A program made the translations under genes and the position numbers. A stretch of 64,000 nt of DNA, from assembly GCA_024643325.1 (NCBI GenBank), contig JAHEND010000010.1, positions 1-64,000 of the forward strand, given 5' to 3'. Of the stretch, positions 49,245 through 59,648 are shown in pieces; the first letter of the stretch is position 1; every line of letters starts with the position of its first letter. The notes beneath the pieces are model-generated. The model saw only the letters and a list, made by a program, of their open reading frames with translations, did no database searches and was not told the origin of the DNA. Source of the DNA: Sediminicola sp. Its GTDB lineage: Bacteria; Bacteroidota; Bacteroidia; Flavobacteriales; Flavobacteriaceae.

Positions 49245-49918
49245 AAAAGTACTTTTTAATATGCTGTATATTTTTTTTAGGCTGTGGAAAAGACGCCCCA
49301 CCGAGCCCACCTGGGCCTATATCTTTAGTTTTCCCAACCCAAAATTTAGATTGTACAGAGGGAAGCTTTGTCAATGAAGTCACCAGAAGAATTGCTTTTG
49401 AGTGGCGAGAAGCTACAGAGGCAGAATCTTATCGTGTAGAAATTATACAACTGAGTAGTGGCCAAAAAACCACTCAAAATACATTACTGACTTCTATAGA
49501 AGTTCCCTTGAAAATGGGCGAAGCGTATTCATGGCAGGTGATTGCTTCTAATACGAAAGTCTTGGAGACTACCTCAAGTAGCTTGTGGTATTTTTTTAAT
49601 GCAGGAAGTGAAACCACTCACGCTCCTTTCCCAGCAACAGCTTTAACACCGCTTTCAGGTGCTCAACTCATTATGCCTGCTGAAGGTCAAATTTCGTTGC
49701 GTTGGTCTGGTTCGGATATAGACAACGATATAGTTAGTTATACGCTTCTATTAGGCAACCAATCCCCACCAACTGAGGTTCAAAATTTAAGTAGTGCAAC
49801 TTCTACTCAGTTTACCGCCAATGTAACTCAGGGGTCCACTTATTATTGGCAGGTAGTGACCACAGACTATTCCGGGAATAAGACCCCTTCTGCCGTTTTT
49901 GATTTTAAGATGGACTAA
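49241..49918 (+). CDS. Lipoprotein with FnIII-like domains
   Basis: ICCIFFLGCGKDAPP lipobox; EAESYRVEIIQLSSGQ...SYSWQVIAS; co-oriented and overlapping the upstream protease stop. Confidence 0.7.
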   Translation: MKKYFLICCIFFLGCGKDAPPSPPGPISLVFPTQNLDCTEGSFVNEVTRRIAFEWREATEAESYRVEIIQLSSGQKTTQNTLLTSIEVPLKMGEAYSWQVIASNTKVLETTSSSLWYFFNAGSETTHAPFPATALTPLSGAQLIMPAEGQISLRWSGSDIDNDIVSYTLLLGNQSPPTEVQNLSSATSTQFTANVTQGSTYYWQVVTTDYSGNKTPSAVFDFKMD

Positions 49919-49938
49919 ATAGCGATTAACTAAGGAAC

Positions 49939-50505
49939 TTAGCTATTGTTAAACTGATTCATGGTTCTTGTCAAACCAGCAAGAGCAAAGGATTCTAAGA
50001 GCGAGGTAGATTTTTCCAGTCTTTCTTTAAGTTTTTCACGCTCTTCTGTAGACCATTCTCCTAAGACATAATCTACCTGTCTTCCAGCGCCAAAATCTGC
50101 GCCTACTCCGAATCTATAGCGGTTGTATTGGACTGTGTTTAATTTTTCTTGAATGTCTTTTAAGCCATTGTGACCCCCATCTGATCCTTTCGCCTTTAGG
50201 CGGATGCTTCCAAAGGGCAGGTAAATGTCATCTGTCACTATCAAGACATATTCCAAAGGAATTTTCTCTTTTTCCATCCAGTACAGTACCGCTTTACCGC
50301 TGAGATTCATATAGGTACTAGGTTTTAAAAGCAATAAACTTCTTCCTTTGATTTTAACCGTTGCCAGGTCACCTAATTTTTGTGTTTCAAAAGGCTGCTC
50401 GTGTTTTAGGGCGAGAGCTTCTACAACTTTAAAACCAATATTATGCCTTGTTTCCGCATATTCAGCGCCTATATTTCCAAGGCCAACAATCAGGAATTTT
50501 TTCAT
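49939..50505 (-). CDS. pth: Peptidyl-tRNA hydrolase
   Basis: [47 protein letters not shown]. Confidence 0.96.
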   Translation of the reverse strand: MKKFLIVGLGNIGAEYAETRHNIGFKVVEALALKHEQPFETQKLGDLATVKIKGRSLLLLKPSTYMNLSGKAVLYWMEKEKIPLEYVLIVTDDIYLPFGSIRLKAKGSDGGHNGLKDIQEKLNTVQYNRYRFGVGADFGAGRQVDYVLGEWSTEEREKLKERLEKSTSLLESFALAGLTRTMNQFNNS

Positions 50506-50543
50506 TTGCTACGCTAGTTTGTAGGATGTAGGGGTAAAAATAA

Positions 50544-50579
50544 AAAAAGCATCCCAAACCAGGTGGCTTGGGATGCTTA
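50544..50579 (-). terminator. Rho-independent terminator of rplY
   Basis: AAGCATCCCAA...TTGGGATGCTT hairpin with T-run on the - strand. Confidence 0.85.
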
Positions 50580-50600
50580 AAATAAATAGTTTGATTAGAA

Positions 50601-51239
50601 TTACTCCGCAGCAGCTTCTGCTGGTGCGTCTGCACCTTCTGCACCTTCTGCACCTTCTGCACCTTCTTCATCCTCATCATCTGTTGTAACAGCGGTTCTA
50701 GATGTTTTCACTTGAACAATAGCAGTGCTTTCAGGATGTAAGAAAGTATATTTCTCATCTAATAAAGTAGATACTGGAATAGTACCACCAATTTTAAGTT
50801 TTGAAATATCTACCGAAAAGAAATCTGGTAAATCTCCTGGTAATGCCTTAATAGTTAACTTACGTTTTCTAAACAACAAACGCCCACCGTTTCTAACCCC
50901 TGGAGAGTTTCCTTCTAATTGTACAGGAATACTCATGGTTACTGGTTTGTCGCTGAATAACTGATAGAAATCTATGTGTAAGATTTTGTCTGTAACAGGG
51001 TGGAATTGAATGTCTTGTAATACCGCATCAATTTTAGTCCCGTCTTCTAAATCTACCGATACTGTGTGTGCGTTCGGAGTGTAGATTAACGGTTTAAATG
51101 CCAGCTCTGCAGCTGAAAAATGTACTGGTTTGTCTCCTCCGTAAATTACGCAAGGAACCATTCCAGCATTACGCAAGGCCTTTGTTGCTTTTTTGCCCAC
51201 GCTTTCTCTTTGTGATCCTTTAATAGTAATAGATTTCAT
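50601..51239 (-). CDS. rplY: 50S ribosomal protein L25/general stress protein Ctc
   Basis: [45 protein letters not shown]5-type C-terminal domain. Confidence 0.95.
   Translation of the reverse strand: MKSITIKGSQRESVGKKATKALRNAGMVPCVIYGGDKPVHFSAAELAFKPLIYTPNAHTVSVDLEDGTKIDAVLQDIQFHPVTDKILHIDFYQLFSDKPVTMSIPVQLEGNSPGVRNGGRLLFRKRKLTIKALPGDLPDFFSVDISKLKIGGTIPVSTLLDEKYTFLHPESTAIVQVKTSRTAVTTDDEDEEGAEGAEGAEGADAPAEAAAE
50632..50667. repeat. 9-bp tandem repeat GCACCTTCT x4 within rplY 3' end
   Basis: Encodes (EGA)n on the - strand: [16 protein letters not shown]. Confidence 0.9.
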
Positions 51240-51283
51240 GTTCTAAATTTAATTATTAATAAATAGTCCCCCTCGGGACGTTC

Positions 51284-52279
51284 TTACATTAAAAACTTTG
51301 AGCTAATAGAAGTATTGGTATGAACCCTTTGCATCACGTCTGCAAATAGTGCTGCACAACCAATCACTCTAATTTTATCACTTTGTTGTTTGAGCGGAAT
51401 AGAATCGGTCACGATCAATTCCGTTAATTTTGAATTTTCAATACGCTCGTAAGCGTTCCCAGAAAGAATGGCATGCGTAGTAATAGCTCGTACGCTTAAG
51501 GCACCTCTTTCCATCATTAAATCTGCTGCCTTGGTCAGTGTTCCTGCGGTGTCTACCATGTCGTCTACCAAGACCACATTTTTACCATTCACTTCTCCAA
51601 TTAGTTCCATATGAGAGATTACATTTGCTTTCTCTCTTTGTTTATAACAAATCACTACGTCGCTCTCTAGGGCTTTAGAATAGGCGTAAGCTCTTTTGGA
51701 GCCGCCCATATCTGGAGACGCAATAGTTAAATTTTCTAAGTTTAGGCTTTTTAAATAAGGTAAAAATAGGGTAGAGGCAAACAAATGGTCTACAGGTTTT
51801 TCAAAGAAACCTTGTATTTGGTCTGCATGAAGGTCCATAGTAATGATTCTTGTAGCCCCAGCAACCTCAAGCATTTTAGCCACTAATTTAGCAGCAATAG
51901 GCACCCTAGGCTTGTCTTTTCTGTCTTGTCTGGCCCACCCAAAATACGGCATCACTGCCGTAATATGCCTGGCCGATGCTCTTTTAGCAGCGTCCAACAT
52001 TAACAGCATTTCCATTAAATTCTCAGAACTTGGGTTGGTAGAGCCCACAATAAAAACCCTAGATCCACGTACAGACTCTTCAAAAGAAGGTTGGAATTCT
52101 CCATCGCTGTATTTAGACGTAATTACTTTTCCAATAGGGGCACCAAAAGATTCAGCGATCTTCTCTGCGAGGGCCTGACTTTGGGTGCAAGCAAAAATTT
52201 TAGGTTCTGGTTGTATATATGGCATGCTTAAAGCGGGTTTGGTTCCAGTTCTAAGTTCCTTAATATTAAGGAGCTGCAA
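51284..52279 (-). CDS. prs: Ribose-phosphate pyrophosphokinase
   Basis: GKVITSKYSDGEFQPSFEESVRGSRVFIVGST; PYFGWARQDRKDKPR; VLVDDMVDTAGTL. Start may be internal at 52225. Confidence 0.96.
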   Translation of the reverse strand: MQLLNIKELRTGTKPALSMPYIQPEPKIFACTQSQALAEKIAESFGAPIGKVITSKYSDGEFQPSFEESVRGSRVFIVGSTNPSSENLMEMLLMLDAAKRASARHITAVMPYFGWARQDRKDKPRVPIAAKLVAKMLEVAGATRIITMDLHADQIQGFFEKPVDHLFASTLFLPYLKSLNLENLTIASPDMGGSKRAYAYSKALESDVVICYKQREKANVISHMELIGEVNGKNVVLVDDMVDTAGTLTKAADLMMERGALSVRAITTHAILSGNAYERIENSKLTELIVTDSIPLKQQSDKIRVIGCAALFADVMQRVHTNTSISSKFLM

Positions 52280-52394
52280 ATTTATACATTTATTTTAGTT
52301 GCCACAGTGAATTGTTTCTTTTTTTTAGGAAGATTCTCAATTTATTTTCTACTTTTGCCTTCCAATTTTAGGAGAACATATTTTACTATCATTT

Positions 52395-52475
52395 GCTCGA
52401 GTGGCGGAATTGGTAGACGCGCTGGATTCAAAATCCAGTTCCTTTGGAGTGTGGGTTCGATTCCCACCTCGAGTA
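52395..52475 (+). tRNA. tRNA-Leu(CAA)
   Basis: GCTCGAGTGGCGGAATTGGTAGACGCGCTGGATTCAAAATCCAGTTCC...GTGGGTTCGATTCCCACCTCGAGTA; anticodon loop TTCAAAA, class II variable arm. Confidence 0.95.
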
Positions 52476-52477
52476 CT

Positions 52478-52513
52478 TAAACCCTTGTTAATCATCTGAT
52501 TTTCAAGGGTTTA
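52478..52513 (+). terminator. Hairpin downstream of tRNA-Leu
   Basis: AAACCCTTG...CAAGGGTTT perfect 9-bp stem. Confidence 0.65.
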
Positions 52514-52564
52514 TATTTTTAACATCTCTGCCATTGATCTTACATTAACAAGAAAACACTCTTC

Positions 52565-52664
52565 TAACTTCTGAGATCTTAATGCTTCCTATCCCATCTC
52601 CATCGGTATCTGTCCACTCATCTTTATCTAACGGGAAAGCGTCTTCTGTTATAGAATAATCTAA
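52565..52664 (-). pseudogene. Thrombospondin type-3 repeat remnant
   Basis: Minus strand reads SITEDAFPLDKDEWTDTDGDGIGS then diverges; no start and no sorting domain. Confidence 0.6.
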
Positions 52665-52753
52665 AAATAATTAATTACTGCTGAATTTCTATTTTAAAAC
52701 TTTATTAAGTGATTTTAAAACAAAAAATTCAGATTAAAAAGTTGTTTTATATA

Positions 52754-53679
52754 TTAGATATCTTTCTCTTGAGTCTGACTCTTGACATTACCCTGTCCAA
52801 ACTTGAACCTCATAAATATCTCATGGGTATTGACTCTAAGGGCTGTGCTGCTGGTTCTTTGTCCCATTTCATAGCCGTAGCCAAAGTCAAAGAGCTTCAT
52901 GCCTTTAAAAGCTAGCATGGCACTGATGTAATCATTATTACTAACACCCACTCCTAATTGCAATTGATCCTTGAAGTTTATCTTACCAATAGCTGTGACT
53001 TGGTTTGGTGCGTCGCTACCCATTCTGTACAAAAAAGCAGGTTCTAATGAAATGGTGTTGTTTAGCTTCCATGCAAAACCACCACTGGCAAATAAATGTG
53101 GCTTGTCTGTAGCTGTGGCCTGTATTCCGTTAATCTCTTTGAATCTTTTGGTGTTTAAAAAGTTGGGCACTGAGAGTCCAAAGAAATAAGTCTTTGATTT
53201 TAAATAAGCACCTACTCCTAATAGTGGGTTTAGATAGTTTTGTATATTACCTAGTGCTTCGTTGTTCTCTTGAGTAATTCTATTGAGCTTTTCTAAATCT
53301 ATATTATTAAAATTAGCTCCTGCTTTTATTCCCAAATGTAAATTAGTGTTGTCGCTTAATTGTAATCTATAACCATAGTCTACAGAAACCATTCCTTGGT
53401 TTTCTACATAGACCTTATCTGATAAAAAGGAGATACCCCAAGAGGCTTTATTTTTTTCTTTGGTGTTGTAAACAAGAGAAGTGGCTCTTGGCGCGTCTTC
53501 TATTCCTGTCCAAGCAGCTCTGTAGCCTAGGCCTACAAACTGACCTTCACTTCCAGTAAAGCAGGATTGTAAATTCCCATGTTCTGCTCAAAGAAAAGAA
53601 AATTGGGTTGCTGCTGGGCTTGAGCCAACTGAAAAAAGCAAAGCAATGCGAAGTTTAGAAAGTAAAAACGTTGTTTCAA
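52754..53679 (-). pseudogene. Frameshifted PorP/SprF family type IX secretion-associated membrane protein
   Basis: N-terminal piece LKQRFYFLNFALLCFFQLAQAQQQPNFLFFEQNMGIYNPA; then, in another frame, TGSEGQFVGLGYRAAWTGIEDAPRATSLVYNTKEKNKASWGISF and the 212-aa ORF. Consistent with a 1-nt loss near 53556-53560. Confidence 0.8.
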
Positions 53680-53981
53680 GATTTGAGGGAAATTAAAATA
53701 ATCCCAAAAATATGAGTTATAAGGCTGATAGCAAAAAAATTAAAGCACCTATGAGTACGATTTTTAAAAAATAGCACCAATTTGTAACAATGTTAGGCCT
53801 GAAGCAATATTTAGATTAAATTATGTGTTTGAAAACAGCGCCATAGCGTGTGCTTAAGCCCTTGTTAATCATTTAATTTTTAAGAGTTTTTTGTTTAGTA
53901 AACATTTCTATTAGAAGGTTATATACAATCAGCCCGTAATAGGCTCTTCTCCTGTGCTTAATTTTTTACTTTTTCTTCCTT

Positions 53982-55145
53982 TTATTCGGTGATTAAATTA
54001 AACACACCTTTTGTTAAAAATTCTGTGCCTTCTTTAAAATCATTTGCATTTAAGATTTCAATAAAATCACTATTTGTAGCTCCAATTTTAACCATTACCT
54101 TTCTAAAATTTGTTTCATTTTCTTTTTCTAACACAAAAAAGTTATTGTCTATTTGGGCAACAGCATCTATAGGTAGTGCTAAATGTTCTTGAGAAGAAGT
54201 CACAATTTCACCTTCTATGTACATGCCTGGAGCAAATAGTTTTGTTTCATTCTCGTTTAACAAATCTCCATGTATCGCTATTGTTCTGTCTTGATTGCTT
54301 ATTGCTTTATTTATTAAGTGGACTTTACCGCTATAAATCTTAGGATGATTTTGTAGTTTAATATTCATTAAATGCCCTTCTTTAACAATTGAATAATCTT
54401 TTTCAAATATTTTCAATTCAATATGTAACTCGTCGGTATTAGTTACCGTTACAGCAACATCTGAAGGATTTAAAAATGCCCCTTTTGTTGCGTTAATGGA
54501 GGTGGCATAACCCGTTAAAGGAGATGTAACACTAATAATCGATTGAATGTTTTCTCCAGTTAATAGGTTTGGATCAATGTTCATTAAACTCAATCTCTTC
54601 TTTAGAGATTGAAAGCGTGCTAAAGTTACCGCATACTCTGATTCTGCCTTTAATAATTTTTTCTGAGAGGTAATATTGTCATCAATTAACTCTTTTTGGC
54701 GTTCATAGTCAGATTTTAGATAGTTTAGACGCCCTTTAGCTTCTAGAAATTCTTGCTGAATTGTAACATACGCGGGATTTTCAATAGTAAATAAGGTTTG
54801 TCCTTTTCTGACAGGGTCACCAGGTAACAAACTAATATTTTTTACATATCCTTCAAAATAAGTACTTACATCTGACTGATTTTCTGGAGGAACAGCAAAC
54901 ATTCCATTTGCTTTTACAATGGTATTAAATGATTGTCTTGTAATTTTACCAACCTTCATACTACCAGATAAAAACTGGTTTTCTGTAATAGTAATTAAAT
55001 CTTTATTCTGGGTTGTTTCAATAATACCTGTTTCAATTGTTTTGTTCTTTTCATTTGAATTACAAGAACTGAAAACTATTATTGCCACTAATAAAAGGTT
55101 TCTGAAGTGCATAGAATTTGATATAATGCTGGGGGTGTTTTTCAT
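53982..55145 (-). CDS. Efflux RND transporter periplasmic adaptor (CusB/CzcB-like)
   Basis: Lipobox FSSC; GYVKNISLLPGDPVRKGQTLFTIENPAYVTIQQEFLEAKGRL. Confidence 0.9.
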   Translation of the reverse strand: MKNTPSIISNSMHFRNLLLVAIIVFSSCNSNEKNKTIETGIIETTQNKDLITITENQFLSGSMKVGKITRQSFNTIVKANGMFAVPPENQSDVSTYFEGYVKNISLLPGDPVRKGQTLFTIENPAYVTIQQEFLEAKGRLNYLKSDYERQKELIDDNITSQKKLLKAESEYAVTLARFQSLKKRLSLMNIDPNLLTGENIQSIISVTSPLTGYATSINATKGAFLNPSDVAVTVTNTDELHIELKIFEKDYSIVKEGHLMNIKLQNHPKIYSGKVHLINKAISNQDRTIAIHGDLLNENETKLFAPGMYIEGEIVTSSQEHLALPIDAVAQIDNNFFVLEKENETNFRKVMVKIGATNSDFIEILNANDFKEGTEFLTKGVFNLITE

Positions 55146-55147
55146 AT

Positions 55148-58100
55148 TTAATTGGTTAAATAATTTAATTCCAACACGGTGTTGTTATACTTATTGAGGC
55201 TATGTAGATAGCTAATTTCAATATTTCTTGAACTCTCTAATAGTTGCACATATTGCAAGAAATCTATTTCACCGTTTTGAAATGCTTTTGAAGCGGTTAA
55301 TTTCAATTCTAAAGAGAGTTGCCGTCCTGTAGTTACATAATAATCAACCGTTTCTTGATATTTTTTTAAATCAGAAATTAAGCTATTATATTTTGTTTGT
55401 AGTTGAATTTTGAAGTTCTCAAATTCGTTTGCTGCAATAAATGTTTCGGTTTTTGCTGCATTGATTTTTGATTTGTTAAACCCAAACCATAAAGGTATTG
55501 CAATACCCATCTGAAAACCATTATAATTTCTTGTATTAATGCCATTATTAGTGCCTTGAAAAACTGAAAATTGCAAATCTGGCAAGAGCTTTTGCCTCTC
55601 CAGCGAAAGGGTGTATTTAGTTAAATTTTTTATAGAATTGTAATATAAAATCCCTGGGTTATTTGTAATGTTTGGTTTGTCTAAAGCCAGTCTTGGTAGT
55701 GTGTTTTCACTGACAATAATTAATGAATCACTTTGCACCCATTGATTGAGTATTGTATATGCTTTTAAAACGTCTTCTTTAGCCTGTGCCAGTGAAATGC
55801 TAATTTCTTTTTGTTTTGTTTCAGCGGTTAATTTTTCTAATAAATTAGTTTCTCCTACTTCATATCGCTTTTTAGCTGCACTAGCAAATTGTCTATATAA
55901 ACTATCTAAAGACCTATATTGATCAACTAAATTTTGACTGAAGACCACATTGTAATAAGACCTTAAAGCTTCTTTAGTAACTATCCTTTTGTTTAACTCA
56001 TAGCGCTGAATGGCTAATGCTACTTTTTGTTTTTCTACTTTGTGTTGTGCACCATAAATAGTTGGAAATTTAAGTGATTGACTCACTCCAAAAACTCGAA
56101 GGGGAAGGCCATTTTCAGCTATATTATTTTGGTCATAACCATAATAAACATGTGTTTTATCTATGTTAAAGGCACTACCCACTAATTGTTCGGATTGATT
56201 GATTCTTATTGCGTTGGCTTTTAATTCCTTATTATTTTCAATGGCCAATTTCACTGTATGATCTGCCCCAATTGAATTTTGCTGTGCGCTACCAACTATT
56301 GGTGTAAGTAAGACCGCTGTAATACCTATAAGTTTGGAGTTAATTTTGGCTTTTAGCTTTGGAGCATGCCCATTTCTGTCAAACATAGCATATAAAATTG
56401 GTAGCACAACAAGTGTTAGTGCAGTTGCGGTAATTAACCCTCCAACCACTACGGTAGCTAAAGGTCTTTGCACTTCTGCTCCCGCAGATGTAGAAATAGC
56501 CATAGGTAAAAAGCCTAAGGCAGCAGCAGCGGCGGTTAGCAATACAGGTCGCAATCTATTTTTTGTCCCCATTAATATTCGTTTATTGATATTATTTATA
56601 CCATGCGCTTTTAATTCTTTAAATTCCTCAATCAAAACAATACCGTTGAGTACCGCAATTCCGAAGAGTGCAATAAAACCTACACCTGCCGAAATACTAA
56701 AAGGTAAATCTCGAATATAAAGCAGCATTACACCACCTATAGCAGACAAAGGAATGGCACTATAAATCATTAAAGCTTCTTTAACTGAATTAAAAGCAAA
56801 ATAGAGTAAAACATAAATCAAGATTAATGCAATTGGCACGGCTATTTTTAATCTGGCTGTTGCCGTTCTTAAATTTTCAAATTGCCCCCCATAACTTACA
56901 GAATATCCTGTAGGCATTTTCACCTCTTTTTCAATAATTGATTGTACATCTTTTACAACTGACTCTAAATCTCTATTTCTAACATTTACGCCAACCACAA
57001 TTCTACGTTTGGTATTGTCTCTCGAAATTTTTGCTGGTCCTTTGGTGTATTTTATGGTGGCAAATTCGCTGAGTGGTAATTTTATTCCACTAGGTAGAGA
57101 TATAGATGCTGTTTCTATATTTTCAATATCTTTTCTGTGTGATTTATCATAGCGTATCATTAAATCAAATTGTTTTTCGCCTTCAAACACTGTTCCTGCG
57201 TTCATTCCTGCAAATCCCATAGTAATGACTTTATTTAAGTCTTCAATATTCATTCCGTATTTAGCAATTTTTTGTCGGTCATATGTTACTGACATCTGAG
57301 GCAAGCCCGCTGTTTTTTCCACCGAAATATCTGCAGCTCCCTCAACGTTCTGAATTGCTTTTTCTATTTCTAAAGCTTTTCTATATAAGACATCTAAATC
57401 TTCTCCAAAAATTTTAATGGCTAAATCTGCTCTAACACCTGTAATCAATTCATTAAATCGCATTTCAATCGGTTGGGTAAATTCAAAATCTACTCCTGCT
57501 ATCTGGTTAGATAATGCCTCTTTAAATTTGTCTGCCAGTTTATCCTTAGATTCAGCAGAGGTCCATTTGTCTTTTGGTTTTAGTTTTATAATCACATCAC
57601 TTTCTTCCATAGACATTGGGTCAGTTGGTACTTCTGCAGCACCAATCCTACTCACTACTTGTTCTACTTCTGGAAATTTCTTCAGTATTTTTTCCATCTG
57701 GGTAGTAGCCTCAATGGTTTTACTCAATGAAGTTCCTGTTTTTAATACGGGCTGTATGACAAAATCACCTTCATCTAAAGTTGGTACAAACTCGCCACCC
57801 ATTCTTGTAAATAAAAACCCAGTGAAAAATAGTAAGCCTACAGCTATACTTAATACTATTTCTTTTTTACGCAAAGCCCATGCAATAGTGGGCACATATT
57901 TATCTTCTAAAAAAGAGATCAATCGAGATGAAATGGTTTTCTTTTCAGGATTATTTGGTTTAATAAACAAAGAAGACATAACAGGTATGTAGGTGAAACA
58001 GAGTATCATAGCACCTATTAGAGCAAAACAGAATACCAATGCCATAGGGCGAAACATTTTTCCCTCTACACCTACTAAAGATAGAATTGGGATAAAAACT

Positions 58101-59485
58101 ATAATAATAATCAATTGTCCAAAAACAGCAGAATTCATCATTTTAGAGGCGCCTCTATATGTAATCTCATCAATTAAACCTTGCCTTTCGTTTTCAGGAA
58201 GTGAGAATAAATTTGAGCGTTGACTAGTAATTTTAAAGGCTATGAACTCTACAATAATTACAGCGCCATCAATAATAATTCCAAAGTCAATGGCTCCCAG
58301 ACTCATTAGATTGGCATCTACACCAAAAATGTACATCATTGAGAGTGCAAATAAAAGACATAAGGGGATTACGGAAACAACTACCAATCCAGAGCGCCAG
58401 TTTCCCAAAAGCAAAACCACTACAAAAATTACTATTAAACAGCCTAAAATTAGGTTTTCTGCAATGGTAAACGTTGTTTTTGCAATAAGCTCACTACGCT
58501 CTAAAAATGGATTGATGGTAATACCCGGCGGTAGAGAAGACTGAATCTCTGCTACACGTTGTTTAACGGCTTGAATAACTTCATTTGAGTTAGCATCTTT
58601 AAGCATCATTACTTGTCCAAGAACTTTTTCACCTTCGCCATTCCCTGTTATTGCTCCAAAACGATTTGCGTGACCAAATCCAACAACAGCAACATCCCTA
58701 ACATAAACCGGAACACTTCCTTTTTTTAATACTACAATGTCTTCAAGGTCTTTTATTGAACTTATTAGTCCCTCACCTCTAATAAAATAACTCTCATTAA
58801 TTTTTTCAATATAACCCCCTCCCGCAATACTATTATTTTTTTCGAGAGCAGAAAAAACATCAACAATAGAAACATCCATAGCACGAAGTTGCTCTGGATT
58901 TATGGCCACTTCATAGGTTTTTAAATAGCCACCCCAAGTATTTACTTCTACTACCCCAGGAATACCTGAAAGTTGTCTTTTTACTACCCAGTCTTGAATA
59001 GTACGAAGGTCTGATAGTGAATATTGGTCTTTGTGTTTGGCGTCTACATCAATGACATATTGATAAATTTCACCCAGACCTGTAGAGACTGGACCCATAA
59101 ATGGTTTTCCGAAACCAGAAGGAATTTTTTCTTCAGCACTTTTTATTTTTTCTGCTATGAGCTGACGCGGTAAATATGTCCCCATTTCATCATTAAATAC
59201 AATGGTTACAACCGATAAACCAAACTTAGAGATAGAACGAATTTCTTTTACACCAGGCAAGTTTGCCATTTCTAACTCTACTGGGTATGTTATGAACTTT
59301 TCAACATCTTCTGTTGCTAAGTTCCTTGAAGTTGTAATAACCTGAACTTGATTATTGGTTACATCTGGTACCGCTCCAATAGGAATATTAGAAAGGGAAT
59401 AAATACCAAATCCTACAATTCCAGCAGTAAATAATAGTATTATAAGTTTGTGGTGAATACTATATTGGATAATACGTGCTAACAT
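55148..59485 (-). CDS. CusA/CzcA heavy-metal RND transporter fused to TolC-like outer-membrane factor
   Basis: N-term IPIGAVPDVTNNQVQVIT, GAIDFGIIIDGAVIIVE; after about residue 1040 a TolC-like region (KLAIENNKELKANAIRINQSEQLVGSAFNI...NEFENFKIQLQTKYNSLISDLKKYQ). Confidence 0.93.
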   Translation of the reverse strand: MLARIIQYSIHHKLIILLFTAGIVGFGIYSLSNIPIGAVPDVTNNQVQVITTSRNLATEDVEKFITYPVELEMANLPGVKEIRSISKFGLSVVTIVFNDEMGTYLPRQLIAEKIKSAEEKIPSGFGKPFMGPVSTGLGEIYQYVIDVDAKHKDQYSLSDLRTIQDWVVKRQLSGIPGVVEVNTWGGYLKTYEVAINPEQLRAMDVSIVDVFSALEKNNSIAGGGYIEKINESYFIRGEGLISSIKDLEDIVVLKKGSVPVYVRDVAVVGFGHANRFGAITGNGEGEKVLGQVMMLKDANSNEVIQAVKQRVAEIQSSLPPGITINPFLERSELIAKTTFTIAENLILGCLIVIFVVVLLLGNWRSGLVVVSVIPLCLLFALSMMYIFGVDANLMSLGAIDFGIIIDGAVIIVEFIAFKITSQRSNLFSLPENERQGLIDEITYRGASKMMNSAVFGQLIIIIVFIPILSLVGVEGKMFRPMALVFCFALIGAMILCFTYIPVMSSLFIKPNNPEKKTISSRLISFLEDKYVPTIAWALRKKEIVLSIAVGLLFFTGFLFTRMGGEFVPTLDEGDFVIQPVLKTGTSLSKTIEATTQMEKILKKFPEVEQVVSRIGAAEVPTDPMSMEESDVIIKLKPKDKWTSAESKDKLADKFKEALSNQIAGVDFEFTQPIEMRFNELITGVRADLAIKIFGEDLDVLYRKALEIEKAIQNVEGAADISVEKTAGLPQMSVTYDRQKIAKYGMNIEDLNKVITMGFAGMNAGTVFEGEKQFDLMIRYDKSHRKDIENIETASISLPSGIKLPLSEFATIKYTKGPAKISRDNTKRRIVVGVNVRNRDLESVVKDVQSIIEKEVKMPTGYSVSYGGQFENLRTATARLKIAVPIALILIYVLLYFAFNSVKEALMIYSAIPLSAIGGVMLLYIRDLPFSISAGVGFIALFGIAVLNGIVLIEEFKELKAHGINNINKRILMGTKNRLRPVLLTAAAAALGFLPMAISTSAGAEVQRPLATVVVGGLITATALTLVVLPILYAMFDRNGHAPKLKAKINSKLIGITAVLLTPIVGSAQQNSIGADHTVKLAIENNKELKANAIRINQSEQLVGSAFNIDKTHVYYGYDQNNIAENGLPLRVFGVSQSLKFPTIYGAQHKVEKQKVALAIQRYELNKRIVTKEALRSYYNVVFSQNLVDQYRSLDSLYRQFASAAKKRYEVGETNLLEKLTAETKQKEISISLAQAKEDVLKAYTILNQWVQSDSLIIVSENTLPRLALDKPNITNNPGILYYNSIKNLTKYTLSLERQKLLPDLQFSVFQGTNNGINTRNYNGFQMGIAIPLWFGFNKSKINAAKTETFIAANEFENFKIQLQTKYNSLISDLKKYQETVDYYVTTGRQLSLELKLTASKAFQNGEIDFLQYVQLLESSRNIEISYLHSLNKYNNTVLELNYLTN

Positions 59486-59504
59486 TTTAAAAAAAGCGTT
59501 TGTA

Positions 59505-59520
59505 AGTGATAAGTATCACT
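59505..59520. promoter_or_regulatory. Operator candidate AGTGATA-AG-TATCACT
   Basis: Perfect 7-bp inverted repeat, 2-bp spacer, in the 5' leader of the czcA-like gene. Confidence 0.55.
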
Positions 59521-59536
59521 AATGTGTTTTATTAAT

Positions 59537-59566
59537 TAAATGTATATATTCTACAGCTGATAGCAA
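59537..59566 (-). promoter_or_regulatory. Bacteroidota-type promoter TTG-N19-TACATTTA for the RND transporter gene
   Basis: Minus strand TTG at 59566-59564, 19 nt, TACATTTA 59544-59537; inside an exact 17-mer shared with 60668-60684. Confidence 0.6.
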
Positions 59567-59648
59567 TTACATTGACTTTTTATTTTTAGCGTCTTTAATA
59601 AAACAATTGACTATTTTAAAACCCTATTAGGTATTTAATTAGTGAGAT

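Noticed and set aside
50462-50680. [20 protein letters not shown]...
   Set aside because: Minus-strand alternative frame through the rplY 9-bp repeats and terminator; not a plausible gene.
56334-56720. 128-aa ORF on + strand
   Set aside because: Antisense to the RND transporter coding region.
57417-57992. 191-aa ORF on + strand
   Set aside because: Antisense shadow of the RND transporter gene; no recognisable domain.
55148-59485. CzcA-TolC fusion as a novel architecture
   Set aside because: Fused heavy-metal RND/TolC proteins of about 1440 aa are common in Bacteroidota; reported only as a feature.
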